A stretch of DNA of 63,226 nt from an uncultured Bdellovibrionales bacterium (GTDB taxonomy: Bacteria > Bdellovibrionota > Bdellovibrionia > Bdellovibrionales > Bdellovibrionaceae), in the NCBI GenBank assembly GCA_903926205.1, contig CAIYID010000020.1:1-63226 (forward strand), written 5' to 3'. Shown in pieces: positions 42,381-52,474 of the stretch. The notes beneath the pieces are model-generated. The model saw nothing but the letters and a program-made list of their open reading frames with translations, was not told the DNA's origin and did no database searches. Positions within the stretch are counted from its first letter, which is position 1. The number at the start of each line of letters is the position of its first letter. Both the position numbers and the translations under genes were made by a program.

Positions 42381-43088
42381 ATGCTTCATCGCAAGCTTTG
42401 GCGTGATTATTTTGAAAATATGCTCGTAGCCATTATTTTGGCTTTGTTCGTGAGATCTTTTATATGGACTGGTTACCGAGTGCCAACGAGCTCAATGGCT
42501 CCGACTCTTTTGCCCGGAGATTTTATTTTTGCCTACCGTCTTCCTTACGGAATTCGCTTTCCTTTGACTCAAACTAAATGGATGGTGAGTACACCTCGAC
42601 GAGGTGAGGTCGTGGTCTTTACTTTTCCGGAGCAGCCTAATGTAAACTACGTTAAAAGGGTTATTGGTCTTCCAGGTGATCGCGTTGAAATCATTAGGGG
42701 CCAATTGAGCGTGAACGGTAAAATATTAGAGTACAAGCTTTATGATTCTAACGAATTGAAAAAAAATGGAAAAATTTCGAGTCTTTCGATTTCAGAAGAT
42801 TTTGAATTAGTCGACGAAGTGGCTTCAGAAGGAACGCGGCTTATTTTAAGGCAAAAAAGTGCTCATGCAAAATCATTTGGCCCATTAGTAATTCCTCCCC
42901 ATGAGATCTTTTTAATGGGAGACAACCGTGATGTGAGTGATGATTCGCGTTACTGGGGCACTGTGCCGTTGGAGCGAGTTGAGGGGAAGGTTCAGATGAT
43001 TTGGCTTTCTTTAGATTGGTCAAAAAAGTGGGCCGACAATCGTTTGCCAGAAGTTCGCCGCGAAAGGCTGTTCACTGGCATTCAATGA
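42381..43088 (+). CDS. lepB: Signal peptidase I (copy 4 of 4)
   Basis: 235 residues. Ser38 sits in a changed context (VPTSSMAPTLL, not PSGSM) and Lys92 in YVKRVIGLPGD; MGDNRDVSDDSRYWG is intact. It is the most diverged of the four, suggesting altered substrate choice. It ends the lep block; a hairpin and a promoter for pyrB follow. Confidence 0.95.
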   Translation: MLHRKLWRDYFENMLVAIILALFVRSFIWTGYRVPTSSMAPTLLPGDFIFAYRLPYGIRFPLTQTKWMVSTPRRGEVVVFTFPEQPNVNYVKRVIGLPGDRVEIIRGQLSVNGKILEYKLYDSNELKKNGKISSLSISEDFELVDEVASEGTRLILRQKSAHAKSFGPLVIPPHEIFLMGDNRDVSDDSRYWGTVPLERVEGKVQMIWLSLDWSKKWADNRLPEVRRERLFTGIQ

Positions 43089-43095
43089 TAATTTT

Positions 43096-43111
43096 CCACT
43101 CTTGCGAGTGG
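43096..43111 (+). terminator. Hairpin after the signal peptidase block
   Basis: CCACTC pairs perfectly with GAGTGG around a TTGC loop, 8 bases after the lepB4 stop. No T-tract follows, so termination would be partial or factor-assisted. Confidence 0.35.
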
Positions 43112-43117
43112 ATCTCG

Positions 43118-43146
43118 TTGACAGTTTACCGCGTCTTTATTACGGT
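43118..43146 (+). promoter_or_regulatory. Promoter for pyrB, possibly giving a leaderless mRNA
   Basis: -35 TTGACA (consensus), 17-base spacer, -10 TACGGT (weak). The predicted start falls within about two bases of the pyrB ATG at 43155, and no ribosome site precedes that ATG. Confidence 0.5.
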
Positions 43147-43154
43147 TTTTATCA

Positions 43155-44072
43155 ATGTCTAAGCCAAGTGCTTCGCTCCTGGATTTGAAGTCTCTTTCCT
43201 TATCTCAAATACGCCAACTTTTTTCTCAAGCAAAAAAAATCAAAACAGAAAGTCTGCCTTATCAGGCAACAGGGCAGGTTGTTGGTTTATTGTTTTTTGA
43301 GGCGAGCACACGCACGCGAATGAGTTTTGAAACAGCCTCCCATCGAATTGGACTTTCTCCTATTTTATTGGATGGCGGAATAAAGAGCTCTCTTGAAAAA
43401 GGGGAGTCTGTGGAAGACTCAATCTTGAATGTGGCGGCGATGGGACCACATTGCTTGGTGATTCGTTGCGGAGACTCTGTGGATTTATTAACTCTCAGTA
43501 AAAAAATTCCTTGCGGAATTCTTAATGCAGGCTGGGGAGTGAAAGGACATCCAACTCAAGCTCTTTTAGATGTTTTCACGATGCAAGAAACTCTTGGTTC
43601 TGAGCCTGGCGCCATCGAAGGAACGAAAATTCTCTTTATTGGTGATATTCGACACAGTCGAGTGGCGGCTTCACATTTTGAAATTTCTAAGACCCTGAAG
43701 ACTCAGGTAGCAGTTTGTGCGCCTTCGGAATTTATGCTCGAATCGTCATTGATCAAAAAATTTGAAGATCTTGATGAAGGTTTGAGCTGGGCTGACGTGG
43801 TGATTGTTCTTCGTTGCCAATTTGAGCGACATCAATCTGAGTTCAAAACATTTTCTGTAGAGAATTATCGAAAAAATTATGGATTGAGTTCGTCTCGAGC
43901 AAAAAGACTGCGTTCCAAAGCTTTAATTATGCACCCAGGTCCGATTAATCACGGCATCGAAATGGAAAGTGAAATTCTTTCGGATCCGCGCTGTCGAGTT
44001 CTGCAACAGGTGAATAATGGTGTTTTTGTTCGTGAGGCCATTTTACGTGCAACTCTGGAAGGAACTTTATAA
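43155..44072 (+). CDS. pyrB: Aspartate carbamoyltransferase catalytic chain
   Basis: Forms carbamoyl-aspartate in pyrimidine synthesis. 305 residues with the carbamoyl-phosphate site EASTRTRMSFE, HPTQALLD, and HPGPINHGIE. No pyrI regulatory gene is adjacent. The stop overlaps the carA ATG, so pyrB, carA, the next gene and carB form one unit that makes and uses carbamoyl phosphate. Confidence 0.97.
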   Translation: MSKPSASLLDLKSLSLSQIRQLFSQAKKIKTESLPYQATGQVVGLLFFEASTRTRMSFETASHRIGLSPILLDGGIKSSLEKGESVEDSILNVAAMGPHCLVIRCGDSVDLLTLSKKIPCGILNAGWGVKGHPTQALLDVFTMQETLGSEPGAIEGTKILFIGDIRHSRVAASHFEISKTLKTQVAVCAPSEFMLESSLIKKFEDLDEGLSWADVVIVLRCQFERHQSEFKTFSVENYRKNYGLSSSRAKRLRSKALIMHPGPINHGIEMESEILSDPRCRVLQQVNNGVFVREAILRATLEGTL

Positions 44073-45169
44073 TGAAGAAAGTTGAATTGGGATATTTGGT
44101 TCTCGAGACCGGCGAAATCTACGCGGGCCTCTGGCACGGCCAAAGTTTACCGAATCGTGCAGGAGAAGTGGTTTTTAATACTTCTCATTCAGGCTATGAA
44201 GAAATTGCGACGGATCCTTCTTATTTTTCGCAAATTGTTTTGATGACGGCACCGATGATGGGAAATTACGGAGTGGACAAGGCTTCGTGGGAATCCAAAA
44301 AATTATGGATTGAGGGTTTTGTTTGTTTGCAATTGAATAACAGTCAACGTGATCATGCCTGGATTCAACGTTTGGAAGAAAATCAAATACCGATGTTGAG
44401 CGAGGTCGATACTCGTCAAATCACTTTGCGTTTAAGAAACGGAGGGACGCCCTGGGGGGCGTTGGTTGCAGCCAAGACTCCTGAAGAAGCCCAACAAAAA
44501 GCGAACACACTGATCGCAGAAAAAAGAAAGATAGAAAAAGATTGGGTATGGTTGGCGAGTCGACGTGAAAAAGAAATTCGACCAGGAGCGAAAGCGAATG
44601 GTCCAAGAGTTGGCGTGCTTGATTTTGGCTGCAAAGAAAATATCCTGCGCGAGTTAGAGTCCCGATGTTCGGAATTAGTCATTTTCCCTTCTCGTACAGC
44701 GGTCGGTGAAATTCTTTCTGCAAATGTAGATGGTTTGATGTTGACCAATGGACCAGGCGATCCCGGGGATGTGCAAGTCGCTCCCGGGACAGTTCGAGAA
44801 TTGCTTGGTGTGAAACCGATTTTTGGAATTTGCATGGGACACCAAGTTTTAGGACTCGCTTTGGGAGCAAAAACTTATAAATTAAAATTTGGTCATCGCG
44901 GGAGTAATCATCCCATCAAAGATTCGTTGTTGGGAAAAGTATATATGACGAGTCAAAATCACGGCTATGCGGTTGATCTTATCAGCTTGCCTGCGCACAC
45001 AAAAGTGACTCACGTGAATTTGAACGACAACACGGTCGCTGGAATTTACAGCGAAAGCAAAAATTGTTTAGGTATTCAATATCATCCTGAAAGTCATCCT
45101 GGTCCTCATGATGCCGTCGGGCTCTTTGACTTTTTTATCGATCAGATGATCAAGAAGGAAAAATCATGA
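44072..45169 (+). CDS. carA: Carbamoyl-phosphate synthase small chain
   Basis: Glutaminase subunit of 365 residues. N-terminal CPSase small-chain domain (GEVVFNTSHSGYEEIATDPSY) and class I glutamine amidotransferase domain with nucleophile in FGICMGHQ and the His/Glu pair in GIQYHPESHPG. The stop overlaps the next gene by 4 bases. Confidence 0.97.
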   Translation: MKKVELGYLVLETGEIYAGLWHGQSLPNRAGEVVFNTSHSGYEEIATDPSYFSQIVLMTAPMMGNYGVDKASWESKKLWIEGFVCLQLNNSQRDHAWIQRLEENQIPMLSEVDTRQITLRLRNGGTPWGALVAAKTPEEAQQKANTLIAEKRKIEKDWVWLASRREKEIRPGAKANGPRVGVLDFGCKENILRELESRCSELVIFPSRTAVGEILSANVDGLMLTNGPGDPGDVQVAPGTVRELLGVKPIFGICMGHQVLGLALGAKTYKLKFGHRGSNHPIKDSLLGKVYMTSQNHGYAVDLISLPAHTKVTHVNLNDNTVAGIYSESKNCLGIQYHPESHPGPHDAVGLFDFFIDQMIKKEKS

Positions 45170-45840
45170 GTGAAATTTCTCAATTGGAACTATTCCAGGC
45201 TTATTATGATTTGATTCGTAAAATTTTGAACCATTTTGCCGGAGAGCAATTCAAGGACGAGGTTCGTCTCGCAAAAACCCAGTTTTTTGATAATGCTGGA
45301 ATTTTGGATGAAAGTGCTCCGAGTTACGAATTGCGCATGAATCAGTTTTTTGACTGGTACTTTTTTACTCGTGAGCTAGCTGGAATTGGTCAAACTCCCT
45401 TAGATTGTTACCATGTCGCAAGAGAATTAAGATTGTCAGTCGAAGAGTTGGCACTCATAGATAATTTGAAAAATCATCGGCATAGTTTGTTTGAATTTTT
45501 GAAAATCAAAGGGACAGATGTTTATATTAAAGATCTTTTAAAAAATGAAAAACTGGTCGTCAAACAGTCACCTTGGATTTACGGTTTTGAATCAGATGAA
45601 ATCTTTGAGGCGCGACTCATTCCTGTGAACGGAAGCTGGATTTTTACTAAAGGATTTTGCTTTCATCCAAAAGAAGCGCGAAAATTTATTCTCTCCGAAA
45701 TAAAAACTCATCAAAAGAATGCGGATTTAAATCCAAAAGATATGATGCTTCGATTGGTACGTATGCGCTATAAATTCGAACGATATCGTCATGTGAAGGT
45801 TGGGATGATTTACTCTAATGAAAGTAAAATGGGGTTGTAG
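45166..45840 (+). CDS. Uncharacterised protein between carA and carB
   Basis: 224 residues, soluble, no signal peptide. Not recognised. Visible segments: [21 protein letters not shown] (~57-77), [22 protein letters not shown] (~105-126), [21 protein letters not shown] and a basic C terminus. The layout resembles a family I have seen in deltaproteobacteria without an assigned function. Starts inside carA (ATGA overlap), and carB begins one base after its stop, so it is firmly in the operon. Confidence 0.75.
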   Translation: MSEISQLELFQAYYDLIRKILNHFAGEQFKDEVRLAKTQFFDNAGILDESAPSYELRMNQFFDWYFFTRELAGIGQTPLDCYHVARELRLSVEELALIDNLKNHRHSLFEFLKIKGTDVYIKDLLKNEKLVVKQSPWIYGFESDEIFEARLIPVNGSWIFTKGFCFHPKEARKFILSEIKTHQKNADLNPKDMMLRLVRMRYKFERYRHVKVGMIYSNESKMGL

Positions 45841-45841
45841 T

Positions 45842-48800
45842 TTGCCAAAATGTGAAGATATAAAAAAAGTTTTGATTATTGGGAGCGGCCCCATTGTTAT
45901 CGGACAAGCCTGTGAATTTGATTACTCCGGCACTCAGGCCTGCAAAGCATTGATGAAAGAGGGTTTGGAAGTTATTCTTGTTAATTCAAATCCAGCCACG
46001 ATCATGACTGATCCGGAAATTGCAACACGAGTGTATGTTGAGCCTTTGAAGGTTGAGTTTCTAGAGAAGATTATTGCTAAAGAAAAACCAGATTCTGTGA
46101 TTCCAACCTTGGGAGGTCAAACGGCTCTGAATTTGGCCTTAGAGCTTCATGAAAAGGGCATTTTACAGCGCTATAATGTGAAATTGCTTGGCGCTGACCC
46201 TCAGGTGATTCGAGCGGCCGAAGACCGAGAAGAATTTCGTGGAATTTTAGATAAGGTCGGAGCTCGTTACCCTCAATCCGAAATGGTAAGAACTTTTGAG
46301 CAAGGCCTTTTAGCGGCAGAAAAATTAGGATTTCCTTTGATTTTGCGACCAAATTACACCTTGGGAGGCGGCGGAGGTGGAGTCGCGTACTCGATTGATG
46401 AGTATAAACGAATGATTGCACAAGCTCTTCATGAGAGCCCAACCTCAGAATGTTTAGTGGAAGAAAGTATTTTAGGCTGGAAGGAATTTGAACTTGAAGT
46501 GATGCGCGATAGTGCTGGAACTTTTGTTGTTGTCTGTACCATTGAAAACTTCGATCCTTGTGGTGTGCACACCGGAGATTCTATTACGGTGGCTCCTCAA
46601 CAAACTTTGACGGACACTGAATATCAATCTATGCGCGATGAAGCTTGTAAAATTTTGAATGAAGTTGGAGTGCAAACTGGTGGAGCGAACATTCAATTTG
46701 CCACTCATCCAAAAACCGGAGAGCGTTTAGTTATCGAAATGAATCCGCGAGTGAGTCGTTCAAGTGCCTTGGCATCAAAAGCAACAGGTTTTCCGATTGC
46801 TAAAATTGCAGCTCTCCTGGCGGTAGGTTATACTTTGGATGAAATTCAAAATGATATTACCAAGGTAACTCCCGCTTGCTATGAGCCTGCGCTGGACTAT
46901 GTTGTCACAAAGATTCCGCGTTTTGCATTTGAGAAATTTCCTGGTGCAAAAGATTTACTGACGACGCAAATGAAAAGTGTCGGCGAAGTCATGGGTATTG
47001 GCAGAACTTTGCAGGAATCCATGATGAAGGCCGTTCAATCTCTGGAATTTAATGCTGAAGGTTTTCCAGAGATCAATATGCAATTGGAGAAAATTTCCTA
47101 TCCGAACAGTCAGCGCCTCTTTCATATTTATCAAGCGATGAGAGAGGGAAAGACTCTTGAGGAATTACAGGATTTGACTCAGATTCATCCTTATTTTTTG
47201 GAAAAGCTTTTTGATATAGTTAAAGTAGAAAATGAAATTAAATCTGCAATCTCACTTGATGCGGATCTGATGCTTAAAGCCAAACGTTATGGAATGTCAG
47301 ATGCTTTGATTGCACGTCTGCGCAATCAAAAAACAAAAGAGATTCGAGCTTTTCGCGAATCCAATCAAATCAGACCAAGTTTTCAACAAGTAGATACTTG
47401 TGCAGGAGAATTCGCTTCAGAGACCCCTTATTTCTACTCAACTTATTGGTCGAAGGTTTCAGCTCCGGCAAAATTTCGTCAGCCAATTATGGTGATTGGG
47501 AGCGGGCCCAATCGCATTGGTCAGGGAATTGAATTCGATTATGGCTGTGTACGAGGAGTGAAGGCTTTGCAGAGAAAAGGTCATCAAGTGATCATGATCA
47601 ATTCCAATCCCGAAACAGTCTCTACCGATTATGACACTTCCGATGTTCTTTTTTTCGAACCCTTGACGACCGAGCATGTTGGTGAAGTTCTTCGCTGGAC
47701 AAGTGCTCAGGGTTTTGTGGCGCAATTAGGAGGTCAAACTCCTATTAATTTAGCGCCTGCTTTGGTGGAGCAAGGTTTTCACCTGCTTGGTTCCAAGTTA
47801 GAAGCAATTGATCTTGCCGAAGACCGGGGTTTGTTTGCAAAAATTTGTCAGCAATTGGAATTTAAAATTCCCAAAGCAGCGATGGTCTATTATTTTGAGC
47901 AAGCTTTAGGAAAAGTTCGAGAGATCGGCTACCCAGTGATTTGCCGCCCGAGTTATGTTTTGGGTGGACGTCGCATGGAAGTGATCGAAAACGATGCAGA
48001 GTTGCAGTCTTACTTTGATCGACATGCGGAAGCGATTTCTCCAGAGCGACCTTGCTTGATGGATCAATTTTTAGAAGGAGCTCTCGAAGTTGATGTGGAT
48101 CTTGTGAGAGGGCAAGACTGGGTCTTGATTGGGGGAATTGTGGAGCACATTGAAGCCGCCGGAGTTCACTCTGGAGACAGCATGGGTGTTTTACCTCCTC
48201 AGAGGCTAAAAGATTCAACTTGTGAGCGCATTGAGCAGCTAAGTTCTCAGTTGGCAGACAAACTCGGCATTATCGGACATTTGAATCTTCAGTTGGCTAT
48301 CAAAAATGATGAAGTATATATTCTTGAGGCCAATCCACGAAGTTCTCGTTCGGTGCCTTTTGTTTCAAAAGCGACAGGAATTCCTCTCGTAGATTTGGGA
48401 ATTGAAGCCGCCATGGGTACTCGAGCGAAAGAATTGAAGCCAGAGCGTTTTCAATGGCGCAATTCACCTGTGGTGAGCGTCAAAGGCGTGGTTTTTCCAT
48501 TCAAAAAATTTCCAGAAGCGGATTCACTTTTAGGGCCTGAAATGAAATCCACCGGCGAAAGTATGGGGATTGGAAAAGATTATCCTGAAGCTTTGATGAA
48601 AGCCTTGCTTTCAAGCCAAGTCAAATTGCCCAGCAAAGGTGAGGTTTTTTTCTCCTTGAGGGAAAAAGATAAAATGGAGTTGCTGAATCTGGCTAATGAG
48701 TTGATCAAAATGGGCTACACAATTTCAGGGACACGCGGAACTGCAAATTTTTTCATCAATCACGGAATCAAGGCCATGGCACTGAGAAAAGTACACGAGG

Positions 48801-49033
48801 GCCGTCCTCATTGCGTGGATCGAATTCGCGATGGTCACGTTGCTTTTGTTGTGAACACGGCAAAGGGCAGAGTTTCCATTGATGCAAGTTTCGATATTCG
48901 TCGTGCTTGCACTGATTTAGGAATTCCTTGCATCACTGAAAGTGATGCGGCGGAAGCCTTTTTGTTAGCGATCACTCATTCCCGTTCAGGAACTTCGGAT
49001 GTCGGAGCTCTTCGCTCGATGGAGGTCATGTGA
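45842..49033 (+). CDS. carB: Carbamoyl-phosphate synthase large chain
   Basis: 1063 residues. Two ATP-grasp halves, each with a pre-ATP-grasp domain ([40 protein letters not shown]), an oligomerisation domain and a C-terminal MGS-like allosteric domain ([15 protein letters not shown]). I start at the TTG giving [14 protein letters not shown], which matches CarB N termini (MPKRTDIK in E. coli); an ATG 8 codons earlier lies within the previous gene. Ends overlapping the next GTG. Confidence 0.97.
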   Translation: MPKCEDIKKVLIIGSGPIVIGQACEFDYSGTQACKALMKEGLEVILVNSNPATIMTDPEIATRVYVEPLKVEFLEKIIAKEKPDSVIPTLGGQTALNLALELHEKGILQRYNVKLLGADPQVIRAAEDREEFRGILDKVGARYPQSEMVRTFEQGLLAAEKLGFPLILRPNYTLGGGGGGVAYSIDEYKRMIAQALHESPTSECLVEESILGWKEFELEVMRDSAGTFVVVCTIENFDPCGVHTGDSITVAPQQTLTDTEYQSMRDEACKILNEVGVQTGGANIQFATHPKTGERLVIEMNPRVSRSSALASKATGFPIAKIAALLAVGYTLDEIQNDITKVTPACYEPALDYVVTKIPRFAFEKFPGAKDLLTTQMKSVGEVMGIGRTLQESMMKAVQSLEFNAEGFPEINMQLEKISYPNSQRLFHIYQAMREGKTLEELQDLTQIHPYFLEKLFDIVKVENEIKSAISLDADLMLKAKRYGMSDALIARLRNQKTKEIRAFRESNQIRPSFQQVDTCAGEFASETPYFYSTYWSKVSAPAKFRQPIMVIGSGPNRIGQGIEFDYGCVRGVKALQRKGHQVIMINSNPETVSTDYDTSDVLFFEPLTTEHVGEVLRWTSAQGFVAQLGGQTPINLAPALVEQGFHLLGSKLEAIDLAEDRGLFAKICQQLEFKIPKAAMVYYFEQALGKVREIGYPVICRPSYVLGGRRMEVIENDAELQSYFDRHAEAISPERPCLMDQFLEGALEVDVDLVRGQDWVLIGGIVEHIEAAGVHSGDSMGVLPPQRLKDSTCERIEQLSSQLADKLGIIGHLNLQLAIKNDEVYILEANPRSSRSVPFVSKATGIPLVDLGIEAAMGTRAKELKPERFQWRNSPVVSVKGVVFPFKKFPEADSLLGPEMKSTGESMGIGKDYPEALMKALLSSQVKLPSKGEVFFSLREKDKMELLNLANELIKMGYTISGTRGTANFFINHGIKAMALRKVHEGRPHCVDRIRDGHVAFVVNTAKGRVSIDASFDIRRACTDLGIPCITESDAAEAFLLAITHSRSGTSDVGALRSMEVM

Positions 49034-49920
49034 GGACAATTGCGTTAGTTTTATCTTGCTGCCTCTGTCTTATTTCAACTGTGGGATTGAGTCAGAACCA
49101 TGAAAGCACACCAAAAGAACTCACAATTGGCTTTATTCCGTCGGGAGATAAAGAGTCTTTAAAACGAGGAGCCTTCGCTTTAGCGAAAAAACTGCAATCA
49201 GATTTAGGAATTCCCATTAATATTTATATTCCGAAATCTTATGGCTCTTTATTGACAGCCATTAAAGAGAAAAAAGTAGATTTTGCTTTTTTGACGGCGG
49301 CCTCTTATGTGGCGGCGGAAAAAGATAGTAAAATTCAAGTTCTGCTCAAGAGAATTTGGTCCGAACCCTTTTATTATTCAATAATTTTGACCAAAAAAAA
49401 TTCCGGTCTTAAAAAATTAGAAGACCTTAAGGGCCGAAGAATAGCCTATGTCGATACCAAGTCAACGAGTGGGTATCTATATCCTCAAGTGATGTTCAAA
49501 AAAATGGGATGGACTGATAAGATTTTTAAAGAGGTTAAGTTCACTGGAAGCCATGCGGACTCGGTTCTTCAGCTCGAGCAAAACAAAACCGATGTCATTG
49601 CCGTTTTTAGTGATGATAAAGAGGGGACGGTCAGTGCCTGGAACAAGTACGCCAAGGACGCAAAAGCCAATCCAGTGAGAGTTCTTTGGCAAAGTGAACC
49701 AATTCCCAATGATCCATTTTGTGTTCGACAAGAGTTTTATGAGCAGTATCCAAAGGTGGTTCACACTCTGATGTTTAAATTGATCGACGCAGTTGAATTA
49801 TTAAAAGACAATAAAGATGTTGTCGCGATGATTGGAGCCAAAGGATTTTTGCCTGCGACAAGCCGGCAATACGATCCAGTTCGAGAATTAGTTAAGGAAT
49901 TAGGACTGCAAGTTGAATGA
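49030..49920 (+). CDS. PhnD-type periplasmic binding protein
   Basis: 296 residues: signal peptide, then the PhnD/phosphite-phosphonate binding-protein fold ([61 protein letters not shown]). GGAGGTCAT precedes the GTG. The adjacent ABC genes are of exporter (ABC-2) type and not a PhnC/PhnE importer, so it may act as a binding or sensing protein with another ligand. Confidence 0.88.
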   Translation: MRTIALVLSCCLCLISTVGLSQNHESTPKELTIGFIPSGDKESLKRGAFALAKKLQSDLGIPINIYIPKSYGSLLTAIKEKKVDFAFLTAASYVAAEKDSKIQVLLKRIWSEPFYYSIILTKKNSGLKKLEDLKGRRIAYVDTKSTSGYLYPQVMFKKMGWTDKIFKEVKFTGSHADSVLQLEQNKTDVIAVFSDDKEGTVSAWNKYAKDAKANPVRVLWQSEPIPNDPFCVRQEFYEQYPKVVHTLMFKLIDAVELLKDNKDVVAMIGAKGFLPATSRQYDPVRELVKELGLQVE

Positions 49921-50828
49921 GTAATGCTCTTGTTGTCAAAAATCTAAATAAAAGTTTTTTAACAGGTATTTTTGGGAAAAAAAGGCAGATCTTAAAAAAT
50001 GTTAATTTTTCTGTACCAAAGGGCTCCATCACTGGTTTTGTGGGCGTGAATGGCTCCGGCAAAACCACAACAATCAAATGTTTGCTGAAATTTATTTTTC
50101 CTGATGACATTCCAGAGATGTCGATCTCATTTTTCGGAGATGAAAATTTTTCTATGAAAATAAGAGAAAAACTTGCTTATTTGCCAGAGCGTCCTTACCT
50201 CCCGGAACAGCTGACGGCAGAGGAATTTTTATTCCTGCATTGGAAATTGGGCCCTTGGAAAAAAAGTAAGAACACATTTGAAGCTGCCTGTAAAAAAGTT
50301 TTATTAAGAGTGAATCTTCCTAGGGTAGAAAAAAATTTTCTTCGCGGCTTTTCAAAAGGAATGTTGCAGAGAATTTGTTTAGCGCAAGCGTTGCTCTATC
50401 AGCCTGATTTTTTTATTTTCGATGAGCCGATGTCGGGTCTTGATCCTGACGGTCGCAGGCTCGTGAAGGATATTATCTTAGAAGAACAAGCCAGAGGCGC
50501 GACAATTTTTTTCACGAGTCATCTCTTGGCGGATATGGATGAGCTATGCACTCATTTAGTCGTCATTGATCAAGGAGAAATCCATTTTTCTGGTCCAGTG
50601 GAGGATTTCACTCATTCGGAATCAAAAACTTCAGTTTTGACTTATTTGGATGCTCAGCAAAGGCGTCAGCAAGACACAATTTCTAAAGATGAATTGTCAG
50701 CAAAAATCAGCGAAATTCTAAAAAATCAGGGGCAAATTTTACGATTAAACCCGGTCGAAACCAGCATTGAACGTGTTTTCACTGAGAGAAAGTGGCTAGA
50801 AGAAAAAAACCAGAGGAAAGAGCCATGA
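49917..50828 (+). CDS. ABC-2 type transporter ATPase
   Basis: 303 residues: Walker A GVNGSGKTTT, signature region GFSKGMLQRICLAQALL, Walker B FFIFDEPMSGLDP, switch TSHLLADMDELC, plus a C-terminal extension (~235-303) as in drug or lipid exporter ATPases of the CcmA/NatA class. Start overlaps the preceding stop (ATGA). Paired with the following permease. Confidence 0.92.
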   Translation: MSNALVVKNLNKSFLTGIFGKKRQILKNVNFSVPKGSITGFVGVNGSGKTTTIKCLLKFIFPDDIPEMSISFFGDENFSMKIREKLAYLPERPYLPEQLTAEEFLFLHWKLGPWKKSKNTFEAACKKVLLRVNLPRVEKNFLRGFSKGMLQRICLAQALLYQPDFFIFDEPMSGLDPDGRRLVKDIILEEQARGATIFFTSHLLADMDELCTHLVVIDQGEIHFSGPVEDFTHSESKTSVLTYLDAQQRRQQDTISKDELSAKISEILKNQGQILRLNPVETSIERVFTERKWLEEKNQRKEP

Positions 50829-51580
50829 TAAATATTGGTTTATTCACTTTTCGAGAGCTTATTCGACAGCGCTTGATTCATGTTAGTTTGTTTGTGGCGA
50901 TTTTATTTTTTGCTATTAGTTTTTTTGTCGGCTCATTAAGTATGGAGCAAGGATCTCGCATTCTTTTCCATTTTGGTTTTTCGGCGATACAAATCACACT
51001 CGTCGGAATTTCTATTTTGTTAGGTTCCAATCTTATTCCAAAGGAAATTGAACGCCAAACTTGCTTAATCATATTGGCGCGTCCTATTGAAAGATTTCAA
51101 TTTTTTGTTGGAAAGTGGATAGGCGTAGCGGCTGTTAATTTTTGTGTTTGCAGCTTACTGACAATTTTATTGTGGCTTATCGTTGGCACTGAATATTCTT
51201 TATTTTTTTTCATCAAAGTGGGTTTTGGTATTTTTTTCGAAAGTTTAATCCTATTGGCGCTGGCTTTTTGGTGCTCGCAGTTTTTGCGGCCGGCGATCAG
51301 TCTGTTTTTTACAGTTGGTATTTTTATTTTGGGTCATTGGCTCACTGATTTGATGTACTTTGCAGAAAAATCAAAGAGCGATTCTTATGTGTTGTTTGCA
51401 AAAATTATTCAGAACGTTGTGCCGCAGCTTTATCGGACCGATTGGAAATCTTTCTATTTACTTGAAAAGAATTTGATTTCTAGCTTAGAGTTTTTTGCAG
51501 TGACATTGCACAGTTTTGGGTGGACGATCCTTTTATTATTTTTAGGTTCATTGACTTTTCGGAGAAAAGATCTTGTTTGA
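50825..51580 (+). CDS. ABC-2 type transporter permease
   Basis: 251 residues from the ATG overlapping the ATPase stop, with AGAGGAAAGAG upstream; an earlier ATG would extend it into the ATPase. About six membrane helices (FVAILFFAISFFVG; ITLVGISILLGSNLIP; FFVGKWIGVAAVNFCVC; ISLFFTVGIFILGHWL). Fits ABC-2 permeases (NatB / gliding GldF-like). Substrate unknown. Confidence 0.85.
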   Translation: MINIGLFTFRELIRQRLIHVSLFVAILFFAISFFVGSLSMEQGSRILFHFGFSAIQITLVGISILLGSNLIPKEIERQTCLIILARPIERFQFFVGKWIGVAAVNFCVCSLLTILLWLIVGTEYSLFFFIKVGFGIFFESLILLALAFWCSQFLRPAISLFFTVGIFILGHWLTDLMYFAEKSKSDSYVLFAKIIQNVVPQLYRTDWKSFYLLEKNLISSLEFFAVTLHSFGWTILLLFLGSLTFRRKDLV

Positions 51581-52364
51581 ATTTTTAATGCCTTTCTCTT
51601 CCTATTTGATTTTTATTTTTGGAGCCATGCTCGGAAGTTTTTCCAACGTAGTGATTTTTCGCTGGCCGAGAAAAGAGAGCATTGTTTTTCCCGGTAGTCG
51701 TTGCCCGAACTGCCAGCATCCAATTCGATTTTATGACAATATCCCTCTTCTTAGTTGGTTTATTTTAAGAGGGAAATGCCGTGATTGTGGCCATAAGTTT
51801 TCATCTCGATATGCGATGGTTGAACTCTTGATGGCGGTTCTATTTGTTTTAGTTTGGAATACTCACGGTGTTTCTTGGACAACCTTGGAATATTTGATTT
51901 TAGTTTTCGGCTTGGTGACTGCTAGTTTTATTGATATTGATCATTTTTTACTGCCCGATGTTTTGACCTTTCCGGGAACTCTGATCGGTTTAGTCGGCGC
52001 TTATTTTAATCCTGAAAGAAGTTTTCTAGATTCCTTGATGGGATTTTTATTTGGTTTTGGATTTTTATGGGTCATTGCCTATTTTTATCAAGTTTGGCGT
52101 AAGCAAGAAGGCATGGGCGGTGGTGACATAAAACTTTTAGGATGGATCGGAGCGGTACTGGGATGGAAGGTGATTCCCTTTGTGATCGTGGTTGCTAGCA
52201 TTTTCGGCTCTGTCTTAGGTCTAGCTTTAGCAAAAAAAAGCGAGCGTGGACTTAAGACTGTCATTCCTTTTGGTCCTTATCTTGCGCTTGGATCGCTCAT
52301 ATTCGTTTGCGGAGGTGAAAACCTGGCATTTCAGTACCTTCGTTGGTTCATCCCAGAGCTTTAG
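51573..52364 (+). CDS. pilD: Prepilin peptidase/N-methyltransferase
   Basis: 263 residues. N-terminal methyltransferase part with two CxxC pairs (CPNCQHP; CRDCGHK), then the aspartic-protease helices with FIDIDHFLLPD and the GxGD motif (GMGGGDIKLLG). Processes type IV prepilins and pseudopilins. The TTG start overlaps the preceding stop; an ATG at 51588 is an alternative. It precedes the pilM-Q operon after a 110-base gap. Confidence 0.95.
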   Translation: MFEFLMPFSSYLIFIFGAMLGSFSNVVIFRWPRKESIVFPGSRCPNCQHPIRFYDNIPLLSWFILRGKCRDCGHKFSSRYAMVELLMAVLFVLVWNTHGVSWTTLEYLILVFGLVTASFIDIDHFLLPDVLTFPGTLIGLVGAYFNPERSFLDSLMGFLFGFGFLWVIAYFYQVWRKQEGMGGGDIKLLGWIGAVLGWKVIPFVIVVASIFGSVLGLALAKKSERGLKTVIPFGPYLALGSLIFVCGGENLAFQYLRWFIPEL

Positions 52365-52382
52365 TCTAGGCTCGCCCTTGGT

Positions 52383-52411
52383 TTGACAACCTGCCGTTCG
52401 TCCTAAATAAT
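52383..52411 (+). promoter_or_regulatory. Promoter for the pilMNOPQ operon
   Basis: -35 TTGACA (consensus), 17-base spacer, -10 AATAAT (or TAAATA with a 15-base spacer). It lies 64 bases ahead of the pilM start, leaving room for a short leader with GGGAG. Confidence 0.55.
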
Positions 52412-52474
52412 TTTAAGAGGTATAGGTCAGCAGAAAAGTCGCGGCTAGTTCGTGATTTTGGGAGAAGCAACTCA

